From assembly GCF_008642335.1 (NCBI RefSeq), contig NZ_CP029191.1, positions 3,658,001 through 3,722,000 on the forward strand: 64,000 nucleotides of DNA, written 5' to 3'. The translations under genes were made by a program, and so were the position numbers. The DNA is from Streptomyces venezuelae (lineage in GTDB: Bacteria > Actinomycetota > Actinomycetes > Streptomycetales > Streptomycetaceae). Numbering within the stretch: the stretch's first letter is position 1; each line of letters starts with the position of its first letter. The notes under the pieces were generated by a model. The model ran no database searches, was not told the origin of the DNA, and saw nothing but the letters and a program-made list of their open reading frames with translations. This document shows positions 19,180-29,031 of the stretch, one piece after another.

Positions 19180-20523
19180 ATGCCGTACGCCGCCACAGGA
19201 CGAATGAGACGCGCCGTCACCGAGAGCGTCTCCGGGTTGCCCCGGGCCTTCTGGTGGCTGTGGGTCAGCACCCTGGTCAACCGGCTCGGTGCCTTCGTCG
19301 CCACGTTCATGGCGCTGTATCTGACTCTCGAGCGGGGGTACTCCGCCTCGTACGCCGGGCTCGTCGCCGCGCTGCACGGGCTCGGCGGGGTCGTGTCGTC
19401 GCTCGGTGCGGGGGTGATGACCGACCGGCTGGGGCGGCGGCCCACGCTGCTGATCGCGCAGGCCTCCACGGCCGTCTCCGTGGCGGTCCTCGGGTTCATG
19501 GAGCACCCCGTCGCCATCGCGGGCGTCGCTTTCGTCGTCGGCATGGCGAGCAACGCGTCGCGGCCCGCCGTGCAGGCGATGATGGCGGACATCGTTCGGC
19601 CCGAGGATCGGGTGCGGGCCTTCTCGCTGAATTACTGGGCCATCAATCTCGGGTTCGCGGTCTCTTCCGCGGGTGCCGGGTTCATCGCTTCTTACAGCTA
19701 TCGCGCCGGGTTTCTGATCGAGGCCGCCATGACCATGGTCTGCGCGATCGTCGTCTTCGCGAAGCTGCCGGAGTCGCGGCCCGTGCAGACGGAGGTGGAG
19801 AAGGCCGCGGAGCCCGTGGTGGGGCTCGGGACCGTCCTGCGGGACGGGCGGTTCATGGGTGTGGTCGGGCTGAGCTTCCTCGTCGCGCTGATCTTCCAGC
19901 AGGGGTCCGTGGGGCTGCCCGTCGCGATGGGCGAGGCGGGGTTCACCCCGGCCGACTACGGGCTCGCGATCGCCGTGAACGGTGTGCTGATCGTGGTGAT
20001 GCAGATTCCCGTCACCCGCTTCATCGAGCACCGCGACCCGCGCCGGCTGCTCGTGATCTCCTCGGTCGTCGCCGGGTACGGCTTCGGGCTCACCGCGTTC
20101 GCCGGGTCGCTCGGTGTCTTCGCGCTGACGGTCTGCGTGTGGACGCTCGCCGAGATCGTCAACGCGCCGACCCAGACGGGTCTCGTCGTACGCCTGTCTC
20201 CTGTTCATGGACGTGGGCGGTACCAGGGCATGTACACGATGTCCTGGTCCGTCGCCGCGCTCGTCGCCCCGCTGATGTCCGGCTTCATGATCGACCGGTT
20301 CGGCGCGGAGTGGCTGTGGGGGACGTGCGCGGTGCTCGGGACGGTGGCCGCGCTGGGGTACTGGGGACTCATGCGAGGGCTGCCCGAGGAGGAGCCGGGG
20401 GAAGTGGCCCCGGGTGGGGTCGCTCCGGGTGGCGTGGCCGACGCGCCCGGGGCCGTCGAGGTCACCGCAGCGGCAGAGTCCGTTGCGCCTCGTACAGATT
20501 CCGTGGCCGCACCACGCCCGTAG
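19180..20523 (+). CDS. MFS transporter
   Basis: A 447-residue major-facilitator protein with about 12 hydrophobic segments. The loop 2-3 signature GVMTDRLGRRPTLL is typical of drug/proton antiporter-type MFS proteins, and RPEDRVRAFSLNYWAINLGFAVS is a conserved stretch of this subgroup. The last 45 residues are a Pro/Gly/Val/Ala-rich cytoplasmic tail (PGGVAPGGV repeats). The substrate is unknown. GGGGGA lies about 10 nt before the ATG. The 3' end overlaps the convergent beta-helix gene by 62 bp, entirely within the tail-encoding part. Confidence 0.85.
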   Translation: MPYAATGRMRRAVTESVSGLPRAFWWLWVSTLVNRLGAFVATFMALYLTLERGYSASYAGLVAALHGLGGVVSSLGAGVMTDRLGRRPTLLIAQASTAVSVAVLGFMEHPVAIAGVAFVVGMASNASRPAVQAMMADIVRPEDRVRAFSLNYWAINLGFAVSSAGAGFIASYSYRAGFLIEAAMTMVCAIVVFAKLPESRPVQTEVEKAAEPVVGLGTVLRDGRFMGVVGLSFLVALIFQQGSVGLPVAMGEAGFTPADYGLAIAVNGVLIVVMQIPVTRFIEHRDPRRLLVISSVVAGYGFGLTAFAGSLGVFALTVCVWTLAEIVNAPTQTGLVVRLSPVHGRGRYQGMYTMSWSVAALVAPLMSGFMIDRFGAEWLWGTCAVLGTVAALGYWGLMRGLPEEEPGEVAPGGVAPGGVADAPGAVEVTAAAESVAPRTDSVAAPRP

Positions 20524-22159
20524 TGCCGTACAGCTCCAGCCTGGACCCGAGATCGCCCGTGAAGTCGGGGGTGTCGATCTGGTCGAACTCGTGGACCGTG
20601 TTGAGGCCGACCGTCGCGCTGAGCGGCGCGAGTCCGTCGATCTTCATCAGGCCCGCGCGTTCGTTGGTGACGCGGATGTTCCAGTGCGTGAAGCGGGCTC
20701 CGAAGAGGGGGCCCGCGCTCGCGTCGCCGCCGTGCCGGCCGTTGTTCTCGACGGTGATGTCCGTACGTACGTTCGCGAAGGGCATCCCGCGGTGACTGTC
20801 GAACGTGCCCATCTCCATGTGGCCGCGCGACCAGACGTTGTGGGAGGAAAGTCCTTCTACGTTGATGCCGTGCAGTTGGGTGCCGGGCGGCGCGGGGGTC
20901 GTGCGGGCGTCGATACGGAAGTCCTCGACGAGGTTGTCGTGCGAGCCCTCCCGGCAGAAGTACGGGTGGTGGGAGCCGCGGCCCGTCACGCGCGTGCGGC
21001 GCAGGGTGCAGGCGGAGGCCGCGACCAGCCCGAAGCCGTTGTCGACGTGGCGTACGACGACGTCCTCGGCCCAGCAGTCGTACGCGCACTGGAACGTGAC
21101 GCCGTTGAAGCCCTTGTCGAGGAGGTGCGGGGACTGCGGGGTCTCGACGGCCTCCAGGGTGAGGCCTTCGACCCCGGAGTTCGTGAGGGCGGTGACGTGG
21201 GTGGTCAGCCGCGGGTCCCACTCCGGGCGTACGTCCAGGGGGAGCGGTCGCTCGAACGTGACCCGGCGCTTTCCGGGGTCGACGGCGGCGATCCGTACGG
21301 GCCACTCGTAGGGGACGTACGACGTGAGCTTCGTCTTGTCGTCCCAGGTGTACGCCTTCGCGCCCGCGCCGTCGCCCGCCATGTGCGCCAGAAGGGTGTG
21401 CTCCGGGTCGTCCGAGAGGCGGAGGAGCACGAGGTCGCCCTTGCGGAGGCGGGACGCGTCGGCGACGGTCACGGACCAGGAGCCGCGGTGGGCGGGGCGG
21501 ACGGTGGTGAGGGTTTCCCACGTGTCGCGCTCATTGCCGGTCCAGCCTTCGAAGGGCCAGTTCTTCGCTGCGATGGCGGCGGTGAGTGACGTCCAACGGG
21601 ATTGCGGGCAGAGCCAGATGAGGCCGCCCGCCCAGGACCAGCTGGACTTGTCGCCGCCGTAACGGGAGCCATAGGGGCCGATCAGGTCGGTGAGGCTCCT
21701 GGTGGCGAGGAGGGTGGTGCGGGCGCTGCCCGCGCCGCGCAGGGTGACGTTGTCGTGGGCCAGGTGGATGAGGCCGTCGATGCGGTAGGTGCCGGGGCGC
21801 AGCACTACGGTGCCGCCGCCTTGTCGGCCCGCTTCGGCGAGGGCTCGGTTGATCGCGGGAGCGGCGTCCGTCTTGCCGTCCGGGGGGACGTCTATGTGGT
21901 GGACACGGGTGTGGCGGGGGAAGGGGTGGCGGCCCGTGCGGAAGCCGGCTCGGCCTATGTAGGGGATCTGGGGGTGGGTGTAGGGGGTCGCGGTGAACTC
22001 CCGCCAGAGGGTGGGGGTTTGGGGGCGGGGAACGGCGTTGGCCGGGGTTGGGGCGACGGCGCCGGCCGCGGCGGTGGCCGCGACGGCGATCGCGGCGCCC
22101 AGCAGGGCTCGTCTGGTGGGGCTGGGGTGCGCGTCTTCAGGGGTTCGTTCTTGCTCCAT
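20462..22159 (-). CDS. Exported right-handed beta-helix protein, glycosidase/polysaccharide-lyase-like
   Basis: A 565-residue protein with a twin-arginine signal (TRRALLGAAIAVAATAAAGAV, about 15-35, ending near ANA). After a linker, VHHIDVPPDGKTDAAPAINRALAEAGRQGGGTVVLRPGTYRI is the hallmark opening of pectate-lyase/GH28/GH55-type beta-helix enzymes. The rest is rich in short beta repeats (VTLRGAGSARTTLLAT, VVVRHVDNGFGLVAASACTLRR). The target is probably an extracellular polysaccharide but cannot be specified. Confidence 0.75.
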   Translation of the reverse strand: MEQERTPEDAHPSPTRRALLGAAIAVAATAAAGAVAPTPANAVPRPQTPTLWREFTATPYTHPQIPYIGRAGFRTGRHPFPRHTRVHHIDVPPDGKTDAAPAINRALAEAGRQGGGTVVLRPGTYRIDGLIHLAHDNVTLRGAGSARTTLLATRSLTDLIGPYGSRYGGDKSSWSWAGGLIWLCPQSRWTSLTAAIAAKNWPFEGWTGNERDTWETLTTVRPAHRGSWSVTVADASRLRKGDLVLLRLSDDPEHTLLAHMAGDGAGAKAYTWDDKTKLTSYVPYEWPVRIAAVDPGKRRVTFERPLPLDVRPEWDPRLTTHVTALTNSGVEGLTLEAVETPQSPHLLDKGFNGVTFQCAYDCWAEDVVVRHVDNGFGLVAASACTLRRTRVTGRGSHHPYFCREGSHDNLVEDFRIDARTTPAPPGTQLHGINVEGLSSHNVWSRGHMEMGTFDSHRGMPFANVRTDITVENNGRHGGDASAGPLFGARFTHWNIRVTNERAGLMKIDGLAPLSATVGLNTVHEFDQIDTPDFTGDLGSRLELYGTTGVVRPRNLYEAQRTLPLR

Positions 22160-22302
22160 GGGTGGCGCCGCCTTCCATCAGCCATACGTATGCACATACG
22201 TGAACTTCGTTCATGTCCGCGATGGCGGGAGCTTGCCACGGCGGCGGTCCGGACGGAAGGGGTGGGCCTCGGGAAGGAGTGGCCTCGCGGAAGAGACGGG
22301 CG

Positions 22303-23787
22303 TCAGCGGAGGTGGCCCGGCCGCACCCGGTGCAGGTGGATCAAGATGTCGTAGGAGCGGGCCAGCGCCGTGCGGGGCGTGTCGTCATCGGAGTTCGCAC
22401 CGCCGTGCGGGGCCGAGCCGTCATCCGGGTTCGCGCCGTCGTCCGGGTTCGCGCCGCCGTCCGGGTTCGCGCCGCCGTCCGGCTTCGGGCTCGGCCAGTA
22501 GAGGCCGTACGAGCGGGTGGGCCGGGCCGTGTCCAGCCAGGTGCGCGCGGGCTCCCGCGCGGTGCGCAGGTCCAGGGCGTAGTCCTCGTACCGCACCCGG
22601 TCCAGCGTGTGTTCGTTGTGCCCGGCGGGCGCGGGCGGCACGTCGTACGTGCGCGGCACCTGTGCGGTGAAGTCGGGCAGCGCGTTGATGCTGCCGCGGT
22701 CGAACGTCAGCCCGACGCTGACGTACTGCGCGCCGAGCCTCTCGCGCAGCACCGCCCCCGTGGGCTCGGGGAACTCCCGCGGATCGTCACTGACGTAGGC
22801 GACGTGCCCGTTGTTGGAGGCGAGCAGGATCTTGCCGCCCGTGCGGTCGAGCCACCAGGCCGTGTTGTCGGCCATGACCCGGTCGCGGTACCGCATCCGC
22901 TCGGGGAACCGATCGTCGGGGAAGGCGTACCCGGTGAAGCTCTGCGCGACGGCGGTGGCGTTCTGCACGGCCCAGTCGTACGCCCGCGTGGCCTGCGTCG
23001 TCCGCTCTGTCCGCCCCGGACGCCCGGTGGCCGCCGCCTTCGGGCGCCCCTCGTCCCGCAGCAGCGCGAGCACCCGCACCGCCCGGTCGCGGTCGGCCTC
23101 CCGCGAGGCGATGTCCTTGCCCAGCTGCCGGCCCATCCAGGCCCCGGCCTGCGTACCGGCGGCGGGCCGCAGTTCCGCGTACAGGGACTCGACGCGCCGG
23201 GCCAGCTCGGGGCGGTACGCGGCCACGTACTCCCGGACCTGGTCGAACGCCTCCGCACCCGGATAGCCGAGGTCGTTGCCGACGAAGCGGAGTCTCGGGC
23301 GGTCGGGGTGGCTGAGGTTGTAGTGGCGCATCCAGCGGACGAGGTCCAGGTACTCCTCCGTGTTCCAGAAGACGTACTGCCCCTGGAACTCGTCGCGCAT
23401 GATCCGCGCCGGGTCGCCGACACCGTGCACGACGTACTGGTCGAGGCGCAGCCCGGTGCTCCAACTCGCCTCCAGGGCGAAGGTGGTGAACCCGCGGGTC
23501 GCCACCAGCTTCTTGAAGACGCGCTGCTTGAGGGTGAAGAACTCGTGGCCGCTGTGGCTGGCCTCGCCCAGGCCCACGACGCGGGCGTCGCCGGTCATCC
23601 GGACGAGGGCGTCGAGGTCGCCGAGCGGGCGGGCGTGCCGCTGAAGTGCGCGTACCGGGGCCCCGTCATCAGCGACGGCCGAATCCGTGGCCGAAGCGGT
23701 GGACACAGGGAGCAGCACCCCTGCGGTGAGCGTCGCCCCGGCGAGGCGGAGGACATGGCGGCGGCGCATACGGGTGGCGAAGTGCAT
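22303..23787 (-). CDS. Erythromycin-esterase-family protein, exported
   Basis: A 494-residue Ere-like protein. The signal region (RMRRRHVLRLAGATLTAGVLLP, about 6-30) has an RRR start, suggesting Tat export. The core has VGLGEASHSGHEFFTLKQRVFKKLV (a glutamate/histidine motif of the family), FALEASWSTGLRLDQYV and NTEEYLDLVRWMRHYN. Near the C-terminus a low-complexity insert of NPDGGA-type hexapeptides interrupts the domain before the last conserved segment SYDILIHLHRVRPGHL. Family members hydrolyse macrolide lactones, but many are uncharacterised, so resistance is not established. Confidence 0.85.
   Translation of the reverse strand: MHFATRMRRRHVLRLAGATLTAGVLLPVSTASATDSAVADDGAPVRALQRHARPLGDLDALVRMTGDARVVGLGEASHSGHEFFTLKQRVFKKLVATRGFTTFALEASWSTGLRLDQYVVHGVGDPARIMRDEFQGQYVFWNTEEYLDLVRWMRHYNLSHPDRPRLRFVGNDLGYPGAEAFDQVREYVAAYRPELARRVESLYAELRPAAGTQAGAWMGRQLGKDIASREADRDRAVRVLALLRDEGRPKAAATGRPGRTERTTQATRAYDWAVQNATAVAQSFTGYAFPDDRFPERMRYRDRVMADNTAWWLDRTGGKILLASNNGHVAYVSDDPREFPEPTGAVLRERLGAQYVSVGLTFDRGSINALPDFTAQVPRTYDVPPAPAGHNEHTLDRVRYEDYALDLRTAREPARTWLDTARPTRSYGLYWPSPKPDGGANPDGGANPDDGANPDDGSAPHGGANSDDDTPRTALARSYDILIHLHRVRPGHLR
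22384..22491. repeat. In-frame 18-bp minisatellite in the esterase-like gene
   Basis: Six consecutive 18-bp units run from 22384; the three at 22420, 22438 and 22456 are nearly identical and the outer ones are diverged. They encode hexapeptides of the NPDGGA type. Confidence 0.85.
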
Positions 23788-23919
23788 GGCAGGACAGCTC
23801 CCTCAGGGGGTGACCGATGCGGACGGCATGAGCCTGCCAGGGATTGGGCAAACGCGCAAGACAGTTGTATAGATCGTGCGTCTCAGACGTACGCGCGGCT
23901 TCCGGTAACCTCCGCCACC

Positions 23920-24507
23920 ATGGGAAACCGCGAAGACCTCCTGGCCGGCGCCCGGCACTGCCTGGAGGAGAAGGGCTGGGCACGGATCACCGTGCGCGAC
24001 ATCGCCGCCGCGTCGAACGTGAGCATGGCGGCCATCGGCTACCACTTCGGCTCGCGCGAAGCCCTGCTCACCGCCGCGCTGATCGAAGCGATCGACGAGT
24101 GGGGGACGCGCCTCGGCCGCACCCTGTCCGCGTACGGCACGGCGGACGCGAGCGAGGCCGAGCGTTACGAAGCGCTGTGGGCCGCGGTCATCCGGTCGTT
24201 CACCGACGACCGCACGCTGTGGCTCGCCACCCTGGAAGCCCTCGTCCAGGCGGAACACTCGGACGATCTGCGCCGCTATCTGTCGGGCGGCCAGATCGAG
24301 GGCCGACGGGGCCTCGCCGCCCTGTTGCTCGGCAGGCCCGAGGACGAGATCGACGACGCGACCGCGCGCACGCTGGGCGCGGCTCAACTGGCGCTGTTCA
24401 CCGGCCTGATGACCCAGTGGCTGACCGACCCGGACCAGGCTCCGCGCGCGCCCGAGGTCGTCACCGGCCTGCGCGCGCTCGGCGGGATCGTGGGCCCGCG
24501 GGCGTAG
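23920..24507 (+). CDS. TetR-family transcriptional regulator
   Basis: A 195-residue TetR protein. The HTH (about 5-50) is ARITVRDIAAASNVSMAAIGYHFGSREALL. The helical ligand/dimer domain follows, with AQLALFTGLMTQWLTDPD near the C-terminus. It is divergent from the esterase-like gene, whose 132-nt upstream region contains the perfect odd palindrome CGTCTCAGACG at 23879-23889, a candidate operator. TAACCT lies 8 nt before the ATG with no Shine-Dalgarno, so a leaderless transcript is possible. Confidence 0.88.
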   Translation: MGNREDLLAGARHCLEEKGWARITVRDIAAASNVSMAAIGYHFGSREALLTAALIEAIDEWGTRLGRTLSAYGTADASEAERYEALWAAVIRSFTDDRTLWLATLEALVQAEHSDDLRRYLSGGQIEGRRGLAALLLGRPEDEIDDATARTLGAAQLALFTGLMTQWLTDPDQAPRAPEVVTGLRALGGIVGPRA

Positions 24508-24513
24508 AGCCGC

Positions 24514-24560
24514 GTCAGCTCGGCTGGGGCAGTGCGGCTGAGTCAGCTCGGCTGGGTCAG
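24514..24560. repeat. Direct repeat spanning the stop codon of the YbjN-like gene
   Basis: Two 19-bp copies (24514-24532 and 24542-24560) differ at one base, with period 28. The inner copy encodes the last residues and TGA stop of the minus-strand gene; the outer copy duplicates them beyond the stop. Confidence 0.85.
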
Positions 24561-25073
24561 ATGCTTGAACGCTTCGAGGTTTCGTGTCGACTCGCCGCGC
24601 GAGACCCGCCACTCGTACTCCTTGCGGATCGCCGACGCGAAGCCGAGCTCCAGGAGCGTGTTGAAGGAGTCGTCCGAGGCGGAGAGGACCGAGCCGAGGA
24701 GGCGGTCGAGTTCGGCGGGGGTGACCGCGGCGAGCGGCAGCTTGCCCGCGAGGTAGATGTCGCCGAGGGAGTCGATCGCGTAACTGACGCCGTAGAGGCG
24801 GAGGTTCCGCTCCAGGAGCCAGCGGTGCACCGCCTCGTGGTTCTCGTCGGGGTGACGGATCACGAAGGCGTTCAGGGAGAGGGAGTGGTTGCCGACCCGC
24901 AGGGACAGGGTCGTGGAGAGCTTCCGGGTGCCGGGGAGCTTCACGACGTACGAACCGGGCTCGGGGGACTCCCATTCGAGCTCGGCGTCGTTCAGCGTTC
25001 CCTCGATGACCGACGCGGTGTCCGTGGCGGTACCCGTATCCGTCGTCCCCGTCTGCTCCACCCGCTCAACCAT
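24543..25073 (-). CDS. YbjN-domain protein
   Basis: A 176-residue YbjN-like protein (type III secretion chaperone-like fold): [50 protein letters not shown] is the characteristic strand-helix-strand core. The molecular function of YbjN proteins is unclear. The ATG lies within the last 8 bp of mshA, so translation is coupled. As I recall, the same pair occurs in mycobacteria. The C-terminal tail and stop codon sit in a duplicated 19-bp sequence. Confidence 0.88.
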   Translation of the reverse strand: MVERVEQTGTTDTGTATDTASVIEGTLNDAELEWESPEPGSYVVKLPGTRKLSTTLSLRVGNHSLSLNAFVIRHPDENHEAVHRWLLERNLRLYGVSYAIDSLGDIYLAGKLPLAAVTPAELDRLLGSVLSASDDSFNTLLELGFASAIRKEYEWRVSRGESTRNLEAFKHLTQPS

Positions 25074-26421
25074 GGTGCGAGCGTACGTGACGGCGCGCGC
25101 TGCGGAAGTCGTGCATCGCCGCGGTGTAGACGTCCGCCGTCGCGGACGCGGCCGTGTCCCATCCGAAGGACTGCGCGTGCGCGGTGGCGGCCGCGCCCAT
25201 GCGCTCCACGAGCTGGGGATGGTCGGCGAAATCGCGGAGCACGCGCGCGTAGAGGGCCGGTTCGTGGCCGGGGACGAGGAATCCGGTGACCTCGTCGCGT
25301 ACGGCGACGGGCAGCCCGCCCACCGCCGCGGCGAGGACCGGCGTGCCCGCCGCCTGCGCCTCGATGGCGACGAGTCCGAAGGACTCGCTGTAGGAGGGCA
25401 TCACCAGGACCGAGGCCGCGCGGAACCAGTCCGCCAGCTGCTCCTGCCCGACGGGCGGCTGGAAGCGGACGACGTCCGCGATCCCGAGCTTCGCGGCCAG
25501 CTTCTGCAGCCCTTCGGGCTTCGCGAGGCCGCTGCCGCTCGGGCCGCCGACTATGGGGACGACGATGTTCGAACGCAGCGCCGGACGCTCGTCCAGCAGG
25601 ACGGCGACGGCGCGCAGAAGCAGGTCGGGGGCCTTCAGGGGCTGGATGCGGCCCGCGAAGAGCGGTACGAGGGCGTTCTGCGGCAGACCGAGCCGGTGCC
25701 GTGCGGCGGCGCGGCCGTCGGCGGGACGGAACCGTTCGAGGTTGACGCCGGGGTGGACGACGGCGACCTTTCCGGGCTCGGCTTCGTAGTGACGTACGAG
25801 CTCGTCGGCCTCTTCGGCGGTGTTCGCGATGAGGCGGTCGGCGGCCCGGACGATCTGCGTCTCGCCGATGACGCGGGCGGCGGGTTCGGGGGTGTCACCG
25901 GCGGCGAGCGCCGCGTTCTTGACCTTCGCCATGGTGTGCATGGCGTGGACGAGGGGGACGCCCCAGCGTTCGGCGGCCAGCCAGCCGACGTGGCCGGAGA
26001 GCCAGTAGTGGGAGTGGACCAGGTCGTAGTAGCCGGGCCGGTGGCCCGCCCAGGCCTGCATGACGCCGTGCGTGAAGGCGCAGAGCTGGGCCGGCAGCTC
26101 TTCCTTGGCGAGGCCTTCGTAGGGGCCCGCGTCGACGTGGCGCACGAGGACGCCGGGCGCGAGCTCCACGGTGGGCTGGAGCCCTCCGGTGGTGGCGCGC
26201 GTGAAGATCTCGACCTCGATGTTGATCGCCGCGAGGCGCTTGGCGAGCTCGACGATGTAGACGTTCATGCCGCCCGCGTCGCCCGTGCCGGGCTGGTGGA
26301 GGGGCGAGGTGTGCACGCTCAGCATCGCCACGCGGCGCGGCCGCCGCTGGGAGCCGGGAATACGGAGTCTCGGGGGTGCCGCCTGGGAGCGACGCCCGAG
26401 CCTGGACACGTACTGGCTCAC
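25066..26421 (-). CDS. mshA: D-inositol-3-phosphate glycosyltransferase MshA
   Basis: A 451-residue GT-B (GT4) glycosyltransferase, first step of mycothiol biosynthesis: transfer of GlcNAc from UDP-GlcNAc to inositol 3-phosphate. [36 protein letters not shown] is the MshA-specific N-terminal segment; [31 protein letters not shown] and [30 protein letters not shown] (E-x7-E region) follow. The GTG at 26421 has AAGGAGGACC 9 nt upstream, favouring it over longer alternatives. It overlaps the YbjN gene by 8 bp. Confidence 0.95.
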   Translation of the reverse strand: MSQYVSRLGRRSQAAPPRLRIPGSQRRPRRVAMLSVHTSPLHQPGTGDAGGMNVYIVELAKRLAAINIEVEIFTRATTGGLQPTVELAPGVLVRHVDAGPYEGLAKEELPAQLCAFTHGVMQAWAGHRPGYYDLVHSHYWLSGHVGWLAAERWGVPLVHAMHTMAKVKNAALAAGDTPEPAARVIGETQIVRAADRLIANTAEEADELVRHYEAEPGKVAVVHPGVNLERFRPADGRAAARHRLGLPQNALVPLFAGRIQPLKAPDLLLRAVAVLLDERPALRSNIVVPIVGGPSGSGLAKPEGLQKLAAKLGIADVVRFQPPVGQEQLADWFRAASVLVMPSYSESFGLVAIEAQAAGTPVLAAAVGGLPVAVRDEVTGFLVPGHEPALYARVLRDFADHPQLVERMGAAATAHAQSFGWDTAASATADVYTAAMHDFRSARRHVRSHHG

Positions 26422-26602
26422 GGGGCGGTCCTCCTTGCGTACGTGCATGGCTACGGGCAGAGCTTTGGGCACAGCTTTTGGGAGGGCGTACGTTCCTCCA
26501 GAGGGAGAACACCGGAGCCCGCTGCTCCATTTCCACCCTGTCCGTTTTTACCAAAGCATTACGCGGCGCCCCTCGACCGTCATCCCCGCATACCCTTTCC
26601 CC

Positions 26603-27424
26603 ATGGCCCCACGCACCTCTTCCCGCCCCGTGGGAACGGTGACGCGCGGGACCACGAACCCGAACCGGCTGCGCCGCATGGACCGCTGGATCGCGGCCGT
26701 CCACGGCGCCGCGCTGCGCCGCTCCGCGGATCCCGTCGCCGTCGACCTCGGCTACGGCGCCTCCCCCTGGACGGCCGTCGAGCTGCTCCTGAGGCTGCGT
26801 ACCGTCGCTCCACGCGCGCGTGTCGTCGGCATCGAGATCGACCCGGCGCGCGTCGCGGCCGCCGCGCCCTACGCGCGCGAGGGGCTCACCTTCCGGCACG
26901 GCGGGTTCGAGGTGCCACTGCCGCCGCCGAACGGCTCCGGGAATGGCTCCGGCCCGGACCTGATCCGGGCCGCGAACGTGCTGCGGCAGTACGACGAGGA
27001 CCAGGTCGCCGCCGTCTGGGAGCGGCTGTGCGGCCGCCTCTCCCCCGGCGGGCTGCTGGTCGAGGGCACCTGCGACGAGATCGGGCGCCGGCACGTGTGG
27101 GTCGCGCTCGGGCCCGAAGGTCCGCGCACGGTGACCTTCGCGACGCGGCTCGGCTCCCTGGAACAGCCCTCCGACCTCGCCGAACGGCTGCCGAAGGCGC
27201 TGATCCACCGGAACGTGCCGGGCGAGCCGGTCCACGCGTTCCTGTGCGACTTCGACCGGGCCTGGGCGGCCGCGGCGCCCTATGCCTCGTACGGGGCGCG
27301 GCAGCGGTGGATCCGGGCGGTGCGGGATCTGACCGTCGACTGGCCGGTTCTTGACGGCACGTCACGGTGGCGGCAGGGCGAAGTGACGCTGCGGTGGGAG
27401 GCGTTGGCGCCGCGGTCGGGGTGA
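26603..27424 (+). CDS. Class I SAM-dependent methyltransferase-like protein
   Basis: A 273-residue Rossmann-fold protein. AVDLGYGASPWTAVELLLRL (about 49-68) is motif I with a DLGYG SAM-binding loop, VVGIEIDPARV is motif II with its acidic residue, and LIRAANVLRQYDEDQV and LSPGGLLVEGTCDE correspond to later motifs. The substrate is unknown. TACCCT (26591-26596) lies 6 nt before the ATG and there is no Shine-Dalgarno, so the mRNA is probably leaderless. It is divergent from mshA. The stop codon is inside a 33-bp tandem repeat. Confidence 0.85.
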   Translation: MAPRTSSRPVGTVTRGTTNPNRLRRMDRWIAAVHGAALRRSADPVAVDLGYGASPWTAVELLLRLRTVAPRARVVGIEIDPARVAAAAPYAREGLTFRHGGFEVPLPPPNGSGNGSGPDLIRAANVLRQYDEDQVAAVWERLCGRLSPGGLLVEGTCDEIGRRHVWVALGPEGPRTVTFATRLGSLEQPSDLAERLPKALIHRNVPGEPVHAFLCDFDRAWAAAAPYASYGARQRWIRAVRDLTVDWPVLDGTSRWRQGEVTLRWEALAPRSG

Positions 27425-27490
27425 GCCTGCGCTTTGCGGGTCCTGGCGTCGGGGTGAGCCTGCGCCTTGCGGGCCTTGGCGTCGGGGTGA
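27416..27490. repeat. 33-bp tandem repeat spanning a stop codon
   Basis: Unit starts are at 27416, 27449 and 27482 (third copy partial). Each begins TCGGGGTGA, so the methyltransferase stop codon is present three times. The two full copies differ at three positions. Confidence 0.9.
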
Positions 27491-27702
27491 ACCCCGAGGT
27501 CGCTCCGGGGTGACCCGGACGCCACCCGGAGATGCCCGGGTGAGCACGGCGGACGGGAACGAACGCCGCGTGCGGTACGTCACATGAGGCAGGTGGGGAT
27601 CGGAGTTGCTGTCGGGCTCTGTCGTATCGAGCGCTGACATGGCACTATCCCGATGTCGAACGGAAGTTACTGACGGTAAATCAGCTTTGGGGGTGGCGGG
27701 GC

Positions 27703-28755
27703 GTGACTGGGAAGCGATACCCGACGGCGGCGGCCGTGGCGCTGGTCTGCGCGGCGACGGTGCTGGCCGCACCGGGGACGGCCTTTGCGAGCCCGGACCC
27801 GAGCCCGACACCCCGCACGGACAAATCCCTCGAGCAGGTCCGCAAGGAGATCGACGACCTCTACCACGACGCGGGCGTGGCCACGGATGCGTACAACGCG
27901 GCCGAGGAGAAGGCCGAGAAGCAGTCCGAGCAGATCGTGGAGCTGGCCAAGGACATCGCCAAGGGCCAGGCGAAGCTCAAGAAGCTGAAGGCCCGCGCGG
28001 GCGCCGCGGCCCGCGCGCAGTACCGAGCGGGCGGCATGCCCTCCGAGGCCAGGCTGATGCTCAGCGACGACCCGGGCCAGTTCCTGGACGGCGCGGGACG
28101 CATGCGGGAGGGCGAGAAGGCCACCAAGGGCATGCTGACGGAGTTGGAGAGAACGCAGGACGATCTGCGGATCTACGCCAAGGACGCCACCGCGCGCTGG
28201 ACGAAGCTGGAAGCCAACCGCAAGTCGAAGGCCGCCGCGAAGAAGAAGATAAAGAGGAAGATCGCGGCCGCCGAGAAGCTCGAGTCGACGCTGGAGAAGG
28301 AGGAGCGGGAGCGGCTGCGCAAGCTGGAGGAGGAGGCCGCCCGCAAGAAGCAGTCGGCGTGGGTGAGTTCGGGTGCCCTGAAGGACGTCGACGGCAAGGC
28401 GTCCACCCGGGGTGAGAAGGCCGTCGAGTTCGCCACCGCCCAGATCGGCAAGCCGTACGTGTGGGGCGCCGAGGGACCGGGGTCGTACGACTGCTCCGGG
28501 CTCACCTCCCAGGCCTGGGCCGCCGCGGGGAAGGGCATTCCGCGGACGTCGCAGGAGCAGTGGAAGCAGCTGCCGCGCGTCGACATCAAGAACATGCGCC
28601 CCGGTGACCTGATCATCTACCACGCGGACGCGAGCCACGTCGGGATGTATCTGGGCGACGGCGCGATCGTGCACGCGCCGCGGCCCGGCCGGAACGTGAC
28701 GATCGCGGGGGCGGGTTCGATGCGGATACTCGGGGTCGTACGCCCCGACAAGTAG
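27703..28755 (+). CDS. Secreted NlpC/P60 peptidoglycan endopeptidase
   Basis: A 350-residue exported hydrolase. The signal peptide (about 1-29) ends AFA. A long Lys/Glu/Ala-rich coiled coil (about 40-225) precedes the NlpC/P60 domain (about 240-350): PYVWGAEGPGSYDCSGLTSQAW carries the catalytic Cys, DASHVGMYLGDGAIVHAP the catalytic His, and the following strand the third polar residue. Coiled-coil plus P60 proteins cleave the D-Glu-diamino-acid bond and act in division and spore formation in actinobacteria. The start is GTG with GGGGG upstream. Confidence 0.92.
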   Translation: MTGKRYPTAAAVALVCAATVLAAPGTAFASPDPSPTPRTDKSLEQVRKEIDDLYHDAGVATDAYNAAEEKAEKQSEQIVELAKDIAKGQAKLKKLKARAGAAARAQYRAGGMPSEARLMLSDDPGQFLDGAGRMREGEKATKGMLTELERTQDDLRIYAKDATARWTKLEANRKSKAAAKKKIKRKIAAAEKLESTLEKEERERLRKLEEEAARKKQSAWVSSGALKDVDGKASTRGEKAVEFATAQIGKPYVWGAEGPGSYDCSGLTSQAWAAAGKGIPRTSQEQWKQLPRVDIKNMRPGDLIIYHADASHVGMYLGDGAIVHAPRPGRNVTIAGAGSMRILGVVRPDK

Positions 28756-28817
28756 CGGCCGGTCCTTCCCTCGCGAGACCCACCCTCCGCCGCCCCTCCC
28801 TCCCGTGTGACCCAGCG

Positions 28818-28852
28818 CACGCCGCGAGGGCTCTCTCAACCCTCGCGGCGTG
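28818..28852 (+). terminator. Terminator of the NlpC/P60 gene
   Basis: CACGCCGCGAGGG (28818-28830) pairs perfectly with CCCTCGCGGCGTG (28840-28852), 62 nt after the stop. Confidence 0.85.
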
Positions 28853-29031
28853 ATGTTCGTCATCCCCCGCGGGACCGTGCCGTGCCCAATTGCGTTCCTG
28901 GATGCGGCATATGACGGTGGCTGTTTGCCGTGTGGCATTCCAATTGAGGCACGGCTACCGCTATGGTCCCCGTCGGTACCGCGTCGACCTGCGCGGCACC
29001 ATGCCCTCGGGGGGAGGGAAGGAACCAGACG

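Noticed and set aside
27491..27702. c-di-AMP riboswitch before the NlpC/P60 gene
   Set aside because: Such switches control related hydrolases, but the conserved core elements are not visible here.
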